Part shown: positions 16,914 to 25,519 of the stretch, piece by piece | Numbering within the stretch: the first letter of the stretch is position 1 | Layout of the letters: each line of letters starts with the position of its first letter | Source of the DNA: Nocardia sp. CDC159 | GTDB lineage: Bacteria > Actinomycetota > Actinomycetes > Mycobacteriales > Mycobacteriaceae | Direction: 5' to 3' | Length of the DNA: 64,000 nucleotides | Assembly: GCF_023740735.1 (NCBI RefSeq) | Contig: NZ_JAMRXH010000004.1 | Coordinates: 248,001 to 312,000 of the forward strand | Program-made: the position numbers and the translations under genes | The notes under the pieces: generated by a model | Database searches by the model: none | What the model saw: only the letters and a program-made list of their open reading frames with translations | What the model was told of the DNA's origin: nothing

Positions 16914-17909
16914 CTAACCCGGCAGGTGGGTGACCGCGATCGCTCGTTCGGTGAGGCTGCCCAGATAGATGGTGCCGTTCTGTTCGGCCACGCCGGTGAC
17001 CATCGCGTAGTTGTCCGGCTCGCGCTGGAGATCGTGCACGAGGTTTCCGTCGAAGTCGTAGGCCTGCACCCAGACCGTCTTGGCGGGCTTGGGTCGCAGG
17101 GCGTCGGGGACGGACCAGACCACGCGGCGGATGAGGCCGGGGAGGGGAAGCAGCTTGTCCAGCAGCGGATTTCGCGGGGTGACCAGGGTGACCCAGGCCA
17201 GGCCGTCGGAGCCCAGGCCCATATTGTCGGGGAAGCCGGGGAGGTTTTCCACCAGGAGGTCGGAGGTCCCGGCCCTGGGGCCGGTGAGCCAGTAGCGCGT
17301 GATGCGATAGCCCGCGGTCTCCGCGACCAGAACGCAGGAGCGGTCGGGTGCGAGGACGATTCCATTGGCGAATTTCAGCTCGTCCAACAGGGTTTCGACC
17401 TTGCCGTCCGGGGTGCGCCGGAACAGGCGGCCGGTGTGGGAGCCCTCGAGGATGTCGCCCATGTACTTGTCGAGGGGGTAGCGGCTGGTGGAGGAGGAGA
17501 AGTAGATGGTGCCGTCGGAATCGGCGACAACATTGCTGGCGAACGGAAGCCGCTGCCCGTCCACCTCGTCGACCAGGACCTCGAGCGTGCCGTGCGGTTT
17601 GTCCAGGCGCAGCAGCCCCCGTTGGAAATCGCAGATCAGCAGCGAGCCGTCGGGATCGGCGTGCAATCCCAGCGGTCGGCCGCCGGTGTCGGTGATCTTC
17701 TCGACCGCTCCGTCGGTGGGATCGACCGCGAACACCGCGCCGCCCTCGACCCCGCCGACGACTCTGCCGTCCGGCGCCAGCACCACGTCCTCGGGCCCGA
17801 CCCCGGGCAGCGGCAGCAGCCGCGGCTGGGGCATCGGTGGCGTACTGCGGGTTTCGCGGGCGCGGGGCGTCGCCGGGGGCGGGGTCCAGCGCTGAGCCTG
17901 GAACGACAT
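16914..17909 (-). CDS. SMP-30/strictosidine-synthase-like beta-propeller protein
   Basis: A 331-residue six-bladed propeller protein with repeated D/G-containing strands. Examples are PEDVVLAPDGRVVGG, PLGLHADPDGSLLICD, FASNVVADSDGTIYFSSS and FANGIVLAPDRSCVLVAET, the metal-site repeats of SMP-30/strictosidine-synthase enzymes (lactonase or hydrolase activity). There is no signal peptide. It ends the operon mmsA-aminotransferase-propeller, with an 18-base gap after the aminotransferase. A lactonase role in amine or lactone breakdown would suit the context but is inferred. Confidence 0.8.
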   Translation of the reverse strand: MSFQAQRWTPPPATPRARETRSTPPMPQPRLLPLPGVGPEDVVLAPDGRVVGGVEGGAVFAVDPTDGAVEKITDTGGRPLGLHADPDGSLLICDFQRGLLRLDKPHGTLEVLVDEVDGQRLPFASNVVADSDGTIYFSSSTSRYPLDKYMGDILEGSHTGRLFRRTPDGKVETLLDELKFANGIVLAPDRSCVLVAETAGYRITRYWLTGPRAGTSDLLVENLPGFPDNMGLGSDGLAWVTLVTPRNPLLDKLLPLPGLIRRVVWSVPDALRPKPAKTVWVQAYDFDGNLVHDLQREPDNYAMVTGVAEQNGTIYLGSLTERAIAVTHLPG

Positions 17910-17927
17910 GGCCCGAGGGTACCGCGC

Positions 17928-19298
17928 TCAGGCCCCCGAAACGTGCCGATCGGCCACCGCGAGGGCCTCGTCGAGGATCGCCAGCCCCTCCTTGGCCTCG
18001 GCCTCGGTGATCGTGCACGGCGGCACCGCGTGCAGCCGATTGAAATTGACGAACATCAGCAGCCCCGCCGCCCGGCAGGCCGCCACCACCTCGGCCATGG
18101 CCGGGCTGGTTCCGCCGTAGGGCGCCAACGGTTCCCGCGTCGTCCGATCGCGCACCAGCTCCAGCGCCCAGAACACCCCCAGCCCCCGGACCTCGCCGAC
18201 GCTCGGATGCCGCTCGGCCAGCTCCCGCAGCCCCGGACCCAGCACCCGCGCGCCGATGCCCGCGGCGTTGTCGACGATGCCCTCCTCGGCCATCGCGGTG
18301 ATGGTCGCGACCGCGGCCGCCGTCGCCAGCGGATGCCCCGAGTAGGTCAGCCCGCCCGGATAGGCCCGCTCGTCGAAGGTGCGCGCGATCTGCGGCCCGA
18401 TGGCGACGCCGCCGAGCGGGACGTAACCCGAATTCACCCCCTTGGCGAAGGTGAGCAGATCGGGCACCACATCGAAATGCTCGATGGCGAACCACTTTCC
18501 GGTCCGCCCGAATCCGGCCATCACCTCATCGGCGACGAAGACGATGCCGTACCGGTCGCACAGCTCGCGCACCCCGGCCAGGTAGCCCGGTGGCGGCACC
18601 ATGATGCCCGCGGTGCCCGGCACCGATTCCAGCACGATCGCCGCGATCGTCTCCGGACCCTCGAAGGCGATCACATGTTCCAGATGGGCCAGCGCCCGCT
18701 GGGTTTCCTCCGCCTCGTCGCGGGAGTAGAACTGCGAGCGATACAGGAACGGCCCGAAGAAGTGCACCGTCCCCGCCGCCCCGCGATCATTGGGCCAGCG
18801 GCGCGGATCGCCGGTCAGGTTGATGGCGGTCTCGGTGCCGCCGTGATAGGAGCGGTAGCGCGACAACACCTTCGGTCGTCCGGTGTGCAACCGGGCCATG
18901 CGCACCGCGTGTTCGATCGCGTCGGCCCCGCCATTGGTGAAGAAGATCCGGTCCAGCTCGCCCGGGGTCCGTTCGGCGATCAGCCGCGCCGCCTCCGAGC
19001 GCGCCGCATTGACGTGCTGCGGCGCGATGGTGCACAGCTTGGCCGCCTGCTCCTGCACGGCCGCAATCACTTTCGGATGTTGATGGCCGATATTGGTGTT
19101 GACCATCTGCGAGGAGAAATCGAGCAGCCGCCTGCCCTCGCCGTCCCACACATAGCTGCCCTGGGCCGCGGTGATGGTCATGGGCGCGATCTGCTTCTGC
19201 GCCGACCAGGAGTGGAAGACGTGCCGACGGTCCAGTTCGTAGGCGCGGTCGGCCTCGGCGCGCGCGGCCTCGACGGTGAGTCCATTGGGGAGTGTCAT
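17928..19298 (-). CDS. class III omega-aminotransferase (beta-alanine/taurine:pyruvate type)
   Basis: A 456-residue PLP enzyme of the ornithine/omega-amino-acid aminotransferase class. It shows TNGGADAIEHAVRMAR, RYRSYHGGT, the aspartate of VFVADEVMAGFGRTGKW and the Schiff-base lysine at about residue 286 in FAKGVNSGYVPLGG. Such enzymes move the terminal amino group of beta-alanine, 3-aminoisobutyrate or taurine to pyruvate, giving a semialdehyde. The gene lies 10 bases after mmsA, whose product oxidises malonate or methylmalonate semialdehyde, so the pair makes a complete two-step route. Start ATG 19298; GGCTCG rather than a strong ribosome-binding site precedes it, suggesting coupling. Confidence 0.88.
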   Translation of the reverse strand: MTLPNGLTVEAARAEADRAYELDRRHVFHSWSAQKQIAPMTITAAQGSYVWDGEGRRLLDFSSQMVNTNIGHQHPKVIAAVQEQAAKLCTIAPQHVNAARSEAARLIAERTPGELDRIFFTNGGADAIEHAVRMARLHTGRPKVLSRYRSYHGGTETAINLTGDPRRWPNDRGAAGTVHFFGPFLYRSQFYSRDEAEETQRALAHLEHVIAFEGPETIAAIVLESVPGTAGIMVPPPGYLAGVRELCDRYGIVFVADEVMAGFGRTGKWFAIEHFDVVPDLLTFAKGVNSGYVPLGGVAIGPQIARTFDERAYPGGLTYSGHPLATAAAVATITAMAEEGIVDNAAGIGARVLGPGLRELAERHPSVGEVRGLGVFWALELVRDRTTREPLAPYGGTSPAMAEVVAACRAAGLLMFVNFNRLHAVPPCTITEAEAKEGLAILDEALAVADRHVSGA

Positions 19299-19308
19299 CG
19301 AGCCTCCG

Positions 19309-20799
19309 TCAGTTGTTCTGCGGGAAACCGAGATTGAGCCCGCCGTGGCTGGGATCGAGCCAGCGGGTGGTGACGGCCTTGGTGCGGGTGAAGAACTGCA
19401 CGCCGTCGGTGCCGTGCGCGTGCGAGTCGCCGAACAGCGAGGCCTTCCAGCCGCCGAAGCTGTAGTAGGCCATGGGCACCGGAATCGGCACATTGATGCC
19501 GACCATGCCGACCTCCACCTCGGTGTGGAAGCGCCGCGCCGCGCCGCCGTCGTTGGTGAAGATGGCGGTGCCGTTGCCGTAGGGGTTGGCGTTGATCAAA
19601 GTCAGTGCCTCGTCGTAACTTTCGACGCGCACCACCGACAGCACCGGTCCGAAGATCTCGTCGGTGTAGACGCTCATCTCGGGGCGCACGTGATCGAGAA
19701 TCGTGGGGCCGAGCCAGAATCCGTCCGCCTCGCCGTCGACCTCGATGCCGCGACCGTCGAGTACCACCGCGGCGCCCTCGGATTCGCCCGCGGCGATGTA
19801 CTCGGCGACGCGATCGCGGTGCTGGCGGGTCACCAGCGGTCCCATATCGGTGCCGCGGGTGCCGTCGCCGGTGCGGATGGTCTTGGCTCGCCGCGTGATT
19901 CGATCGACGAGTTCGTCGGCCACCTCGCCGACGGCGACCACCACGCTGATCGCCATGCAGCGCTCGCCCGCCGAGCCGAAGCCCGCGTTCACCGCGGCGT
20001 CGGCGGCCAGGTCCAGATCGGCGTCGGGCAGCACCACCATGTGGTTCTTCGCCCCGCCGAGCGCCTGCACCCGCTTACCGGCCGCGGTGCCGCGCTGGTA
20101 GACGTAGCGGGCGATCGGCGTCGAGCCCACGAACGACACGGCCCTGATGCCCGGGTTGTCCAGCAGCTCGTCGACGGCCACCTTGTCGCCCTGCACGACA
20201 TTGAACACTCCGGCGGGCAGTCCGGCCTCGGCCCACAGCTGGGCCAGCCACAGCGACGGCGAGGGATCCTTCTCACTCGGCTTGAGCACCACGGTATTTC
20301 CCGACGCGATCGCGATCGGGAAGAACCACATCGGCACCATGGCCGGGAAGTTGAACGGCGAGATGATCGCCACCGGGCCCAGCGGCTGGCGGACGGCGAA
20401 GATGTCGACCTTGGTGGAGGCGTTCTCGGTGAAGCCGCCCTTGAGCAGATGCGGTATGCCGCAGGCGAATTCGACCACCTCCAGGCCGCGGGTGACCTCG
20501 CCGACCGCATCGGCGAGCACCTTGCCGTGCTCGGCGGTGATGAGGGCCGCCAGTTCGTCCTTGCGCTCGTTGAGCAGTTCGCGGAAGCGGAACAGGATCT
20601 GGGTGCGGCGGGTCAGCGAGGTGTCGCGCCAGGCCGGGAACGCCGCGGCCGCCGCGTCCACGGCCGCGCGCACGTCGGCCGCGGTGGCCAGCGCCACCTG
20701 CCCGCTCACCACGCCCGTGGCCGGATTGGTGACCGGCAGGCTGGCCTCGCCGGTGCCGGTGAACGGCTTGCCGTCCACCCAGTGCGCAATGGTCTGCAT
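19309..20799 (-). CDS. mmsA: CoA-acylating (methyl)malonate-semialdehyde dehydrogenase
   Basis: A 496-residue aldehyde dehydrogenase that oxidises (methyl)malonate semialdehyde to acetyl- or propionyl-CoA with NAD and CoA. It shows AIISPFNFPAMVPMWFFP, FVGSTPIARYVYQRG, the catalytic Cys281 in GSAGERCMAIS and NPYGNGTAIFT, the family hallmarks of MmsA/IolA. ATG 20799 follows GAGGAG at good spacing. It heads a three-gene operon and is divergent from the PucR-type regulator, with a 154-base gap that contains a repeated candidate operator. It probably serves beta-alanine, valine or pyrimidine breakdown. Confidence 0.93.
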   Translation of the reverse strand: MQTIAHWVDGKPFTGTGEASLPVTNPATGVVSGQVALATAADVRAAVDAAAAAFPAWRDTSLTRRTQILFRFRELLNERKDELAALITAEHGKVLADAVGEVTRGLEVVEFACGIPHLLKGGFTENASTKVDIFAVRQPLGPVAIISPFNFPAMVPMWFFPIAIASGNTVVLKPSEKDPSPSLWLAQLWAEAGLPAGVFNVVQGDKVAVDELLDNPGIRAVSFVGSTPIARYVYQRGTAAGKRVQALGGAKNHMVVLPDADLDLAADAAVNAGFGSAGERCMAISVVVAVGEVADELVDRITRRAKTIRTGDGTRGTDMGPLVTRQHRDRVAEYIAAGESEGAAVVLDGRGIEVDGEADGFWLGPTILDHVRPEMSVYTDEIFGPVLSVVRVESYDEALTLINANPYGNGTAIFTNDGGAARRFHTEVEVGMVGINVPIPVPMAYYSFGGWKASLFGDSHAHGTDGVQFFTRTKAVTTRWLDPSHGGLNLGFPQNN

Positions 20800-20905
20800 G
20801 GTTCTCCTCGTTCCGGTGAGTGGGACGGTATGGCGGCGGTCGCGGCCGGACCGGCAGGCTGTCGACCGGGCCTGGAGCAACTATCACCCGGGTCGGGACC
20901 ATTTT

Positions 20906-20920
20906 CACCCGACAAAACGT
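20906..20920 (+). promoter_or_regulatory. candidate PucR operator, copy 1 (mmsA/pucR divergent region)
   Basis: CACCCGACAAAACGT recurs with one mismatch at 22536-22550, before the permease gene of the same locus. A shorter relative, GGCCGAAACGT, lies at 22571-22581. Its position 34 bases before the regulator ATG suits autoregulation. A palindrome TCGTATTACGA at 20936-20946 lies closer to the start. Confidence 0.4.
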
Positions 20921-20953
20921 CGACCATTCGCCATTTCGTATTACGATTCGTCG

Positions 20954-22552
20954 ATGCTGCCGACCGTTGCCGATGTCCTCGCGATGCCCGTCGTCAGAGC
21001 GGGTGAGCCCGAGGTGATGGGTGGTGCGGCGGGGCTGGCGCGGCCGGTGCGGTGGGTGCACGTCGGCGAGGTGGCGGATGTGGCGTCGCTGCTGTCCGGC
21101 CGCGAGCTCATCCTCACCACCGGCCAGCCGCTGGCGCACGGCGCGCCCGCGAGTATCGCGTATCTGGAATCGCTTGCCGCGGCCGGTGTCTCGGGGCTGG
21201 TCGTCGAATTGGGTAGCTACGTGCCGGAATTGGGTCCGCACGTCACCGCCGCGGCCGACCGGCTCGGGCTGCCGGTGGTGGCGCTGCGGCGGATCACCCG
21301 ATTCGTGGAGGTCACCGAGGCGGTGCACCGGGTGATCGTGGCCGATCAGTACGCCGAACTGGAGTTCGCGCGGTCGGTGCACGAGACCTTCACCGCGCTC
21401 AGCGTGCGCCGCGCCGCGCTGGCCGAGATCGTGAAAACCGCGGCGAATCTGCTGGATTCGTCGATCATCCTGGAGGACCTCGCCCACCGCGTGCTCACCC
21501 TGACCGCCCGGCACACCTCGGCGGCGGCGCTGCTGGACAACTGGGAGGCCACCTCCCGCCTGCTCTCCGAGGACTGGAATGTGGTGCCGGTCGGCCCGCA
21601 TACCGAGCGCTGGGGGCGGCTCATCCTGCGCTCCCACCGAATTCCCTCCGCCCGCGCCCGGATGGTGCTCGAACGCGCCGCGCAGACGCTGACCCTGCAT
21701 CGCATGATCGAACGCGACCGCTTCGGGCTGCACCGGCAGGCGCAGACCGGACTCGTGGAGGATATGGTGAGCGGCCGCCTCGCCGACGAACAGGACGCCA
21801 TGGCCCGGGCCGCGGCGCTGGGCCTGACCCGGCGCGCGCGGTATGTGCCAGTGGCCGTCCAGATTGTCGCGCCCGCGGAGAGCGATCCGCTGGCCCGCGA
21901 GCGCCGCGGCGCGGCGCTGCTCGACGCGGTCGGGCACGGGGTGGCGCTGGCCAAGGCGACGGCCCTGAGCACCGCCGATCAACAGCGGGTCAGTCTGGTC
22001 CTGGCGGTCGGACGCGGCGGTGATCTGGACGAGCGGCTGACCCAGGTGTGCACGGCCGTGGCCGCCGAGGTGCGCCGCGTCGACGGGGTGCAGCGGGTGG
22101 CCATCGGCGTGGGGGCCGATTCGGAGTCGCTGCTGGACACCGCGCGCGAGCTGACCCATGCCGGGCATGTCGCCGAGGTGGCGCTGTCGCTGCGATCCAC
22201 CCAGCCGCGCGCGTTCTACCGCAGCGGGGACGTGCGGCTGCGCGGGCTGCTGTCGCTCATCCGCAACGAGCCCGGTGTGCAGCGCTTCGCCGAGACCGAG
22301 CTGAGCGCGCTGCTGCGGCACGACATTCGCCACCGCGGCGATCTGGCCGTCACGCTGCGGCAGTTCCTCGACGTCGCGGGCAACAAGACCGAATTGGCCC
22401 GCCGCATGAACATCAGCCGCCCCACCCTCTACGACCGGCTGGCGCGCATCGAGCGCATCCTCGAGGTCGACCTCGACGACGGGGAGGTGCGCACCTCGCT
22501 GCACACCGCGCTGCTCATCCGCGACCTCACGGCCACACCCGACGAAACGTAA
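20954..22552 (+). CDS. PucR-family transcriptional regulator
   Basis: A 532-residue regulator. The N-terminal PucR purine-catabolism-like domain (LPTVADVLAMPVV, GRELILTTGQPL) is followed by a central GGDEF-like sensor segment and a C-terminal helix-turn-helix of the PucR/CdaR type (NKTELARRMNISRPTLYDRLARIE). Such proteins usually activate a neighbouring catabolic operon on sensing a metabolite. It faces the mmsA operon and is followed by an amino-acid permease, so both are likely targets. ATG 20954 has no ribosome-binding site; TACGAT six bases upstream suggests a leaderless transcript. Confidence 0.9.
   Translation: MLPTVADVLAMPVVRAGEPEVMGGAAGLARPVRWVHVGEVADVASLLSGRELILTTGQPLAHGAPASIAYLESLAAAGVSGLVVELGSYVPELGPHVTAAADRLGLPVVALRRITRFVEVTEAVHRVIVADQYAELEFARSVHETFTALSVRRAALAEIVKTAANLLDSSIILEDLAHRVLTLTARHTSAAALLDNWEATSRLLSEDWNVVPVGPHTERWGRLILRSHRIPSARARMVLERAAQTLTLHRMIERDRFGLHRQAQTGLVEDMVSGRLADEQDAMARAAALGLTRRARYVPVAVQIVAPAESDPLARERRGAALLDAVGHGVALAKATALSTADQQRVSLVLAVGRGGDLDERLTQVCTAVAAEVRRVDGVQRVAIGVGADSESLLDTARELTHAGHVAEVALSLRSTQPRAFYRSGDVRLRGLLSLIRNEPGVQRFAETELSALLRHDIRHRGDLAVTLRQFLDVAGNKTELARRMNISRPTLYDRLARIERILEVDLDDGEVRTSLHTALLIRDLTATPDET
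22536..22550 (+). promoter_or_regulatory. candidate PucR operator, copy 2 (upstream of the permease)
   Basis: CACCCGACGAAACGT matches the copy at 20906 in 14 of 15 positions. It overlaps the last codons of the pucR gene, about 150 bases before the permease start. A partial copy, GGCCGAAACGT, follows at 22571. Being partly coding, the match could be coincidental. Confidence 0.35.
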
Positions 22553-22703
22553 TCGCGGGCATGGCATTCCGGCCGAAACGTTGCCAATGTGTGCCGAGTC
22601 ACAGAGTTCGTTTCCGTCGGTAACCCGGTTTCATTCGCACGCAACATTCCGCTGCCGACAATTCACCTCGGGTCTTTCGACCGGATGATGAGGAGTTTGC
22701 GTA

Positions 22704-24212
22704 ATGGACACGACTACGGCCGCATCCTCGCCGACCGCCGCGGATGCTCGGCCCGTGCACCGGCTGAAACCCAATGCGGTCGGCCTGCTCGGCGTGGTGT
22801 TCATGGCGATCGCCACCGCGGCCCCGATCACCGCGATGACCGGGAATGTGCCGTTCATGATGGCCTCGGGCAGCGGAATCGGCACGCCCGCGGCATTTCT
22901 CGTCGCGATGGCGGTGCTGGCGGTGTTCGCGGTCGGCTTCACCACGATGTCCAGGCACATCACCGCGACCGGCGCGTTCTACGGGTTCATCTCCTACGGA
23001 CTGGGCCGCACGGTGGGTTTGGCGGCCGGGCTGCTGGCCACGTTCGCGTACATGGTGTTCGAGCCGTCGCTGGTCGGCATCTTCGCCAGCTTCGCCACCA
23101 ACACCTTCACCGATCAGGTGGGCGTGCACATTCCATGGTGGGTGTTCGCGATCGTCATGCTGGCGATCAATGCGGTCGGCACCTGGTTCGGCGTCGCGGT
23201 GGCGGAGAAGCTGCTGGTGGCGCTGCTGGCCACCGAGGTGACGGTGCTGGCCGTGCTGGCGGTGTCGGTGGCCGTGCACGGCGGTGGGCCGGAAGGCTTT
23301 TCGCTCGCGCCGCTCAATCCGGTGAACGTATTCCACGGCGCCTCGGCGGGTTTGGGGCTGTTCTTCGCGTTCTGGTCGTGGGTCGGATTCGAGTCGACGG
23401 CGATGTACGGTGAGGAATCGCGGGATCCGAAGCGAATCATCCCGCGCGCCACCATGATCGCGGTACTGGGCGTGGGCGTGTTCTACGTCCTCGTCTCCTG
23501 GATGGCGATTTCGGGCAGCGGCGCGGATCGGGCGCTGGCGCTGGCGGTTTCGGATCAGCCGATGAGCGTGTTCTTCGATCCCACCGCCCGCTACGTCGGG
23601 CCCTGGGCGGTGCACACCATGCAGTGGCTGATGATCACCGGCTCGCTGGCCTGCGGAATGGCCTTCCACAACTGCGCGGCCCGCTACCTGTACGCCCTCG
23701 GGCGCGAGGGCGTGCTGCCGGTGCTGCGCCACACGGTCGGGCGCACCCACCCCCGGCACGGCTCGCCACATATCGCCGGGCTGGTGCAGACGCTGGTCGC
23801 GACGCTGATCGTGCTGGCCATGGGGCTGGCGGGCAAGGACCCCTACAGCGGGATCTATACGCTGCTGGCGATTCTGGGCACGATGGCCATCCTGGTCGTG
23901 CAGTCGGCGTGCTCGTTCGCGGTGCTGGCGTACTTCCGCAACCACCATCCCGAAACGCGGCACTGGTTCAAGACACTGCTGGCGCCGCTGATCGGCGGTC
24001 TGGCGATGCTGGGCGTGGTGGCACTGCTGATCGTCAATATGAGCACCGCGGCCGGCAGCGAGGCGGATTCACTGCTGCTGAAGGCAACGCCGTGGCTGGT
24101 CGCCGCGGTCGCGCTGATCGGGATCGGGTACGCGCGGTATCTGAAGCGCCGCGACCCGCGGCGATATCTGCTGCTGGGCCGGACGGTGCTCGCGGAGACC
24201 CACGAGCGGTGA
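22704..24212 (+). CDS. APC-superfamily amino-acid permease
   Basis: A 502-residue inner-membrane transporter with about 12 hydrophobic segments. The first carries the APC signature AIATAAPITAMTGNVPFMMASGSGIG, quoted here only as a region near residues 36-60, and helix 6 carries FFAFWSWVGFESTAMYGEESRDP. These are typical of amino-acid or polyamine permeases. ATG follows GATGAGGAG ten bases upstream. Downstream of pucR in the same direction, it probably imports the amino compound handled by the aminotransferase and MmsA. The substrate cannot be read from sequence. Confidence 0.87.
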   Translation: MDTTTAASSPTAADARPVHRLKPNAVGLLGVVFMAIATAAPITAMTGNVPFMMASGSGIGTPAAFLVAMAVLAVFAVGFTTMSRHITATGAFYGFISYGLGRTVGLAAGLLATFAYMVFEPSLVGIFASFATNTFTDQVGVHIPWWVFAIVMLAINAVGTWFGVAVAEKLLVALLATEVTVLAVLAVSVAVHGGGPEGFSLAPLNPVNVFHGASAGLGLFFAFWSWVGFESTAMYGEESRDPKRIIPRATMIAVLGVGVFYVLVSWMAISGSGADRALALAVSDQPMSVFFDPTARYVGPWAVHTMQWLMITGSLACGMAFHNCAARYLYALGREGVLPVLRHTVGRTHPRHGSPHIAGLVQTLVATLIVLAMGLAGKDPYSGIYTLLAILGTMAILVVQSACSFAVLAYFRNHHPETRHWFKTLLAPLIGGLAMLGVVALLIVNMSTAAGSEADSLLLKATPWLVAAVALIGIGYARYLKRRDPRRYLLLGRTVLAETHER

Positions 24213-24295
24213 ACGATCCGGCGTGCCCCGGGCCGGCGACCCCCCTCTCGGCCGCCGGAGTCTGGTCGTTCGGTCGAGCAAATAATGCCTATCAA

Positions 24296-24301
24296 TATAA
24301 T
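24296..24301 (+). promoter_or_regulatory. TATAAT -10 element upstream of the espR-like gene
   Basis: A perfect TATAAT sits in an AT-rich island (about 24281-24305), unusual for this genome. It lies about 190 bases before the regulator gene at 24494. A -35 match is weak. If used, the leader of the transcript would contain all but the first of the GACAG half-sites. Confidence 0.4.
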
Positions 24302-24336
24302 GACAAGCACCGGCAGCCTTTCATGGCCGACATGGG

Positions 24337-24464
24337 CTGTCAACCGGACCTAGGAGACAGGATGGACTCCGACTAGGGGTGAAAATGCTTGGAGGAGGCG
24401 ACGACCGGGTGGACCGGGTAGCTTGTTCATCGTGACGACAGATGTTCTGTCATTCTGGTGACAG
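24337..24464. promoter_or_regulatory. cluster of GACAG/CTGTC half-sites, candidate operator of the EspR-like regulator
   Basis: CTGTC at 24337-24341 faces GACAG at 24356-24360. GACAGA-TGT-TCTGTC (24437-24451) is a perfect inverted repeat and overlaps a second perfect one, CTGTCA-TTCTGG-TGACAG (24447-24464). A TGACA also follows the TATAAT element at 24301. The alternating half-sites end 29 bases before the regulator start. EspR dimers are known to bind pairs of spaced half-sites, so autoregulation here is likely but inferred. Confidence 0.5.
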
Positions 24465-24493
24465 GCCACGCGGAGGGCGAGGAAGGGAGAACG

Positions 24494-24919
24494 GTGGCGG
24501 ACGGGGTATCGGACGGCCCCTCGCTGAGCGAGAAGATCAATTATCTCTTCGAGACCGTGCACCCCAAAGACCGCGGACCGTGGTCACACCCGGAGGTTCA
24601 TCGGATGACGGGTATTTCGATCGGCACCCTGTCCGAGCTGCGCAACGGTAAGAACACCAATCCGACCAAGCAGACCATGGAGAAGCTGGCCCGGTTCTTC
24701 GGTGTCGACGCGGCCTACTTTCTCGATACGCCCAAGAGTGCGGAAATCCGGCAGCAATTGGAACAACTCAAAGGACTGCAAGCGCTCACCGTGGCCATGC
24801 AGGGCAGCGAAGCCGAGTCCGTCCTCGCTCGCATATCCGAACTGTCCCCGAGCAGTCTGCGCGCACTGGCAGAGGTGGTGGAGACGCTTCGCGGACTGGA
24901 AGAACGATCAGATATCTGA
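24494..24919 (+). CDS. EspR-like XRE-family DNA-binding regulator
   Basis: A 141-residue helix-turn-helix protein of the same layout as mycobacterial EspR. It has an N-terminal INYLFETVHPKDRGPWS segment, a helix-turn-helix around MTGISIGTLSELRNGKNTNPT, a following FFGVDAAYFLD and a helical C-terminal dimerisation region. GTG 24494 is preferred over GTG 24458 because GGAAGGGAG ends four bases upstream. Its stop lies two bases before the metalloprotease start, so the two are coupled. By analogy with ImmR/ImmA and DdrO/IrrE it may be a repressor cleaved by that partner; this is inference. Confidence 0.85.
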   Translation: MADGVSDGPSLSEKINYLFETVHPKDRGPWSHPEVHRMTGISIGTLSELRNGKNTNPTKQTMEKLARFFGVDAAYFLDTPKSAEIRQQLEQLKGLQALTVAMQGSEAESVLARISELSPSSLRALAEVVETLRGLEERSDI

Positions 24920-24921
24920 CG

Positions 24922-25515
24922 ATGATGCCCGCACCTCGCAAGTCTCCCATGGCGATCTTTCCCGCCTTCCGACGTCGTCGACCGGTGGACGACTACTTCG
25001 GTCGAATACGGCGCCGATGCGATCAACTCATCGAAGAACTGCAGATCACCACGCCGTTCCGCGTCGACACGCTCATCGACAGCGCCGGTCGAGCGAGGGG
25101 GCGGCCCATCGTTCCGATACCGATAGCCCTGCCGCCCGCGGGGCCGACCGGCGTCTTGGTCACGACCGCCGACCGGCATTACATCTTCTTTCAGAAGAAC
25201 ACCTCGAGAATTCATCGAGAAAACATCATCCTGCACGAACTGGGACATTTGCTGTGTGATCATCGTGGAATGAACGACTTGAACCACGGCCGTTCGCTGT
25301 CATTGTTTCCGGACCTGGACCCCGCCATGGTCATCACCATGCTGGGCCGCGCGGCGTACTCCGACGAACAAGAACGAGAAGCCGAATTCATCGCGTCCGT
25401 GCTGCATACGAAAACGGCCGCGTGGTCGCCCGATTCGACCTGGGCCGTACCCTCGGATGTCGCCGATGTGATCGAACGGATCGAGCGTGTGTTCGGCACC
25501 GATCGGACCCTGTGA
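24922..25515 (+). CDS. ImmA/IrrE-family metallopeptidase
   Basis: A 197-residue protein with the zinc-protease motif HELGH at residues 105-109 and a downstream EREAEFIAS (151-159) supplying the third, glutamate ligand. It lacks a signal peptide and should be cytoplasmic. ImmA of ICEBs1 and IrrE of Deinococcus are proteases of this family that cleave a neighbouring XRE repressor; here the neighbour is the EspR-like protein. A basic N-terminal patch (FRRRRP) precedes the domain. ATG 24922 or the next codon, ATG 24925, is the start. The following membrane-protein gene begins 5 bases after the stop. Confidence 0.85.
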   Translation: MMPAPRKSPMAIFPAFRRRRPVDDYFGRIRRRCDQLIEELQITTPFRVDTLIDSAGRARGRPIVPIPIALPPAGPTGVLVTTADRHYIFFQKNTSRIHRENIILHELGHLLCDHRGMNDLNHGRSLSLFPDLDPAMVITMLGRAAYSDEQEREAEFIASVLHTKTAAWSPDSTWAVPSDVADVIERIERVFGTDRTL

Positions 25516-25519
25516 GCAA

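Noticed and set aside
24323..24376. 17-codon frame (starting MADMGCQPD) in the leader of the espR-like gene
   Set aside because: No ribosome-binding site, and it overlaps candidate operator half-sites. Too short to support.
24494..25515. EspR-like/ImmA pair as a classical toxin-antitoxin module
   Set aside because: The gene order and the HELGH motif fit an ImmA/IrrE protease acting on a regulator. No toxin fold (Fic, RES, RelE) is present, and the operon continues into a membrane protein and a P450.
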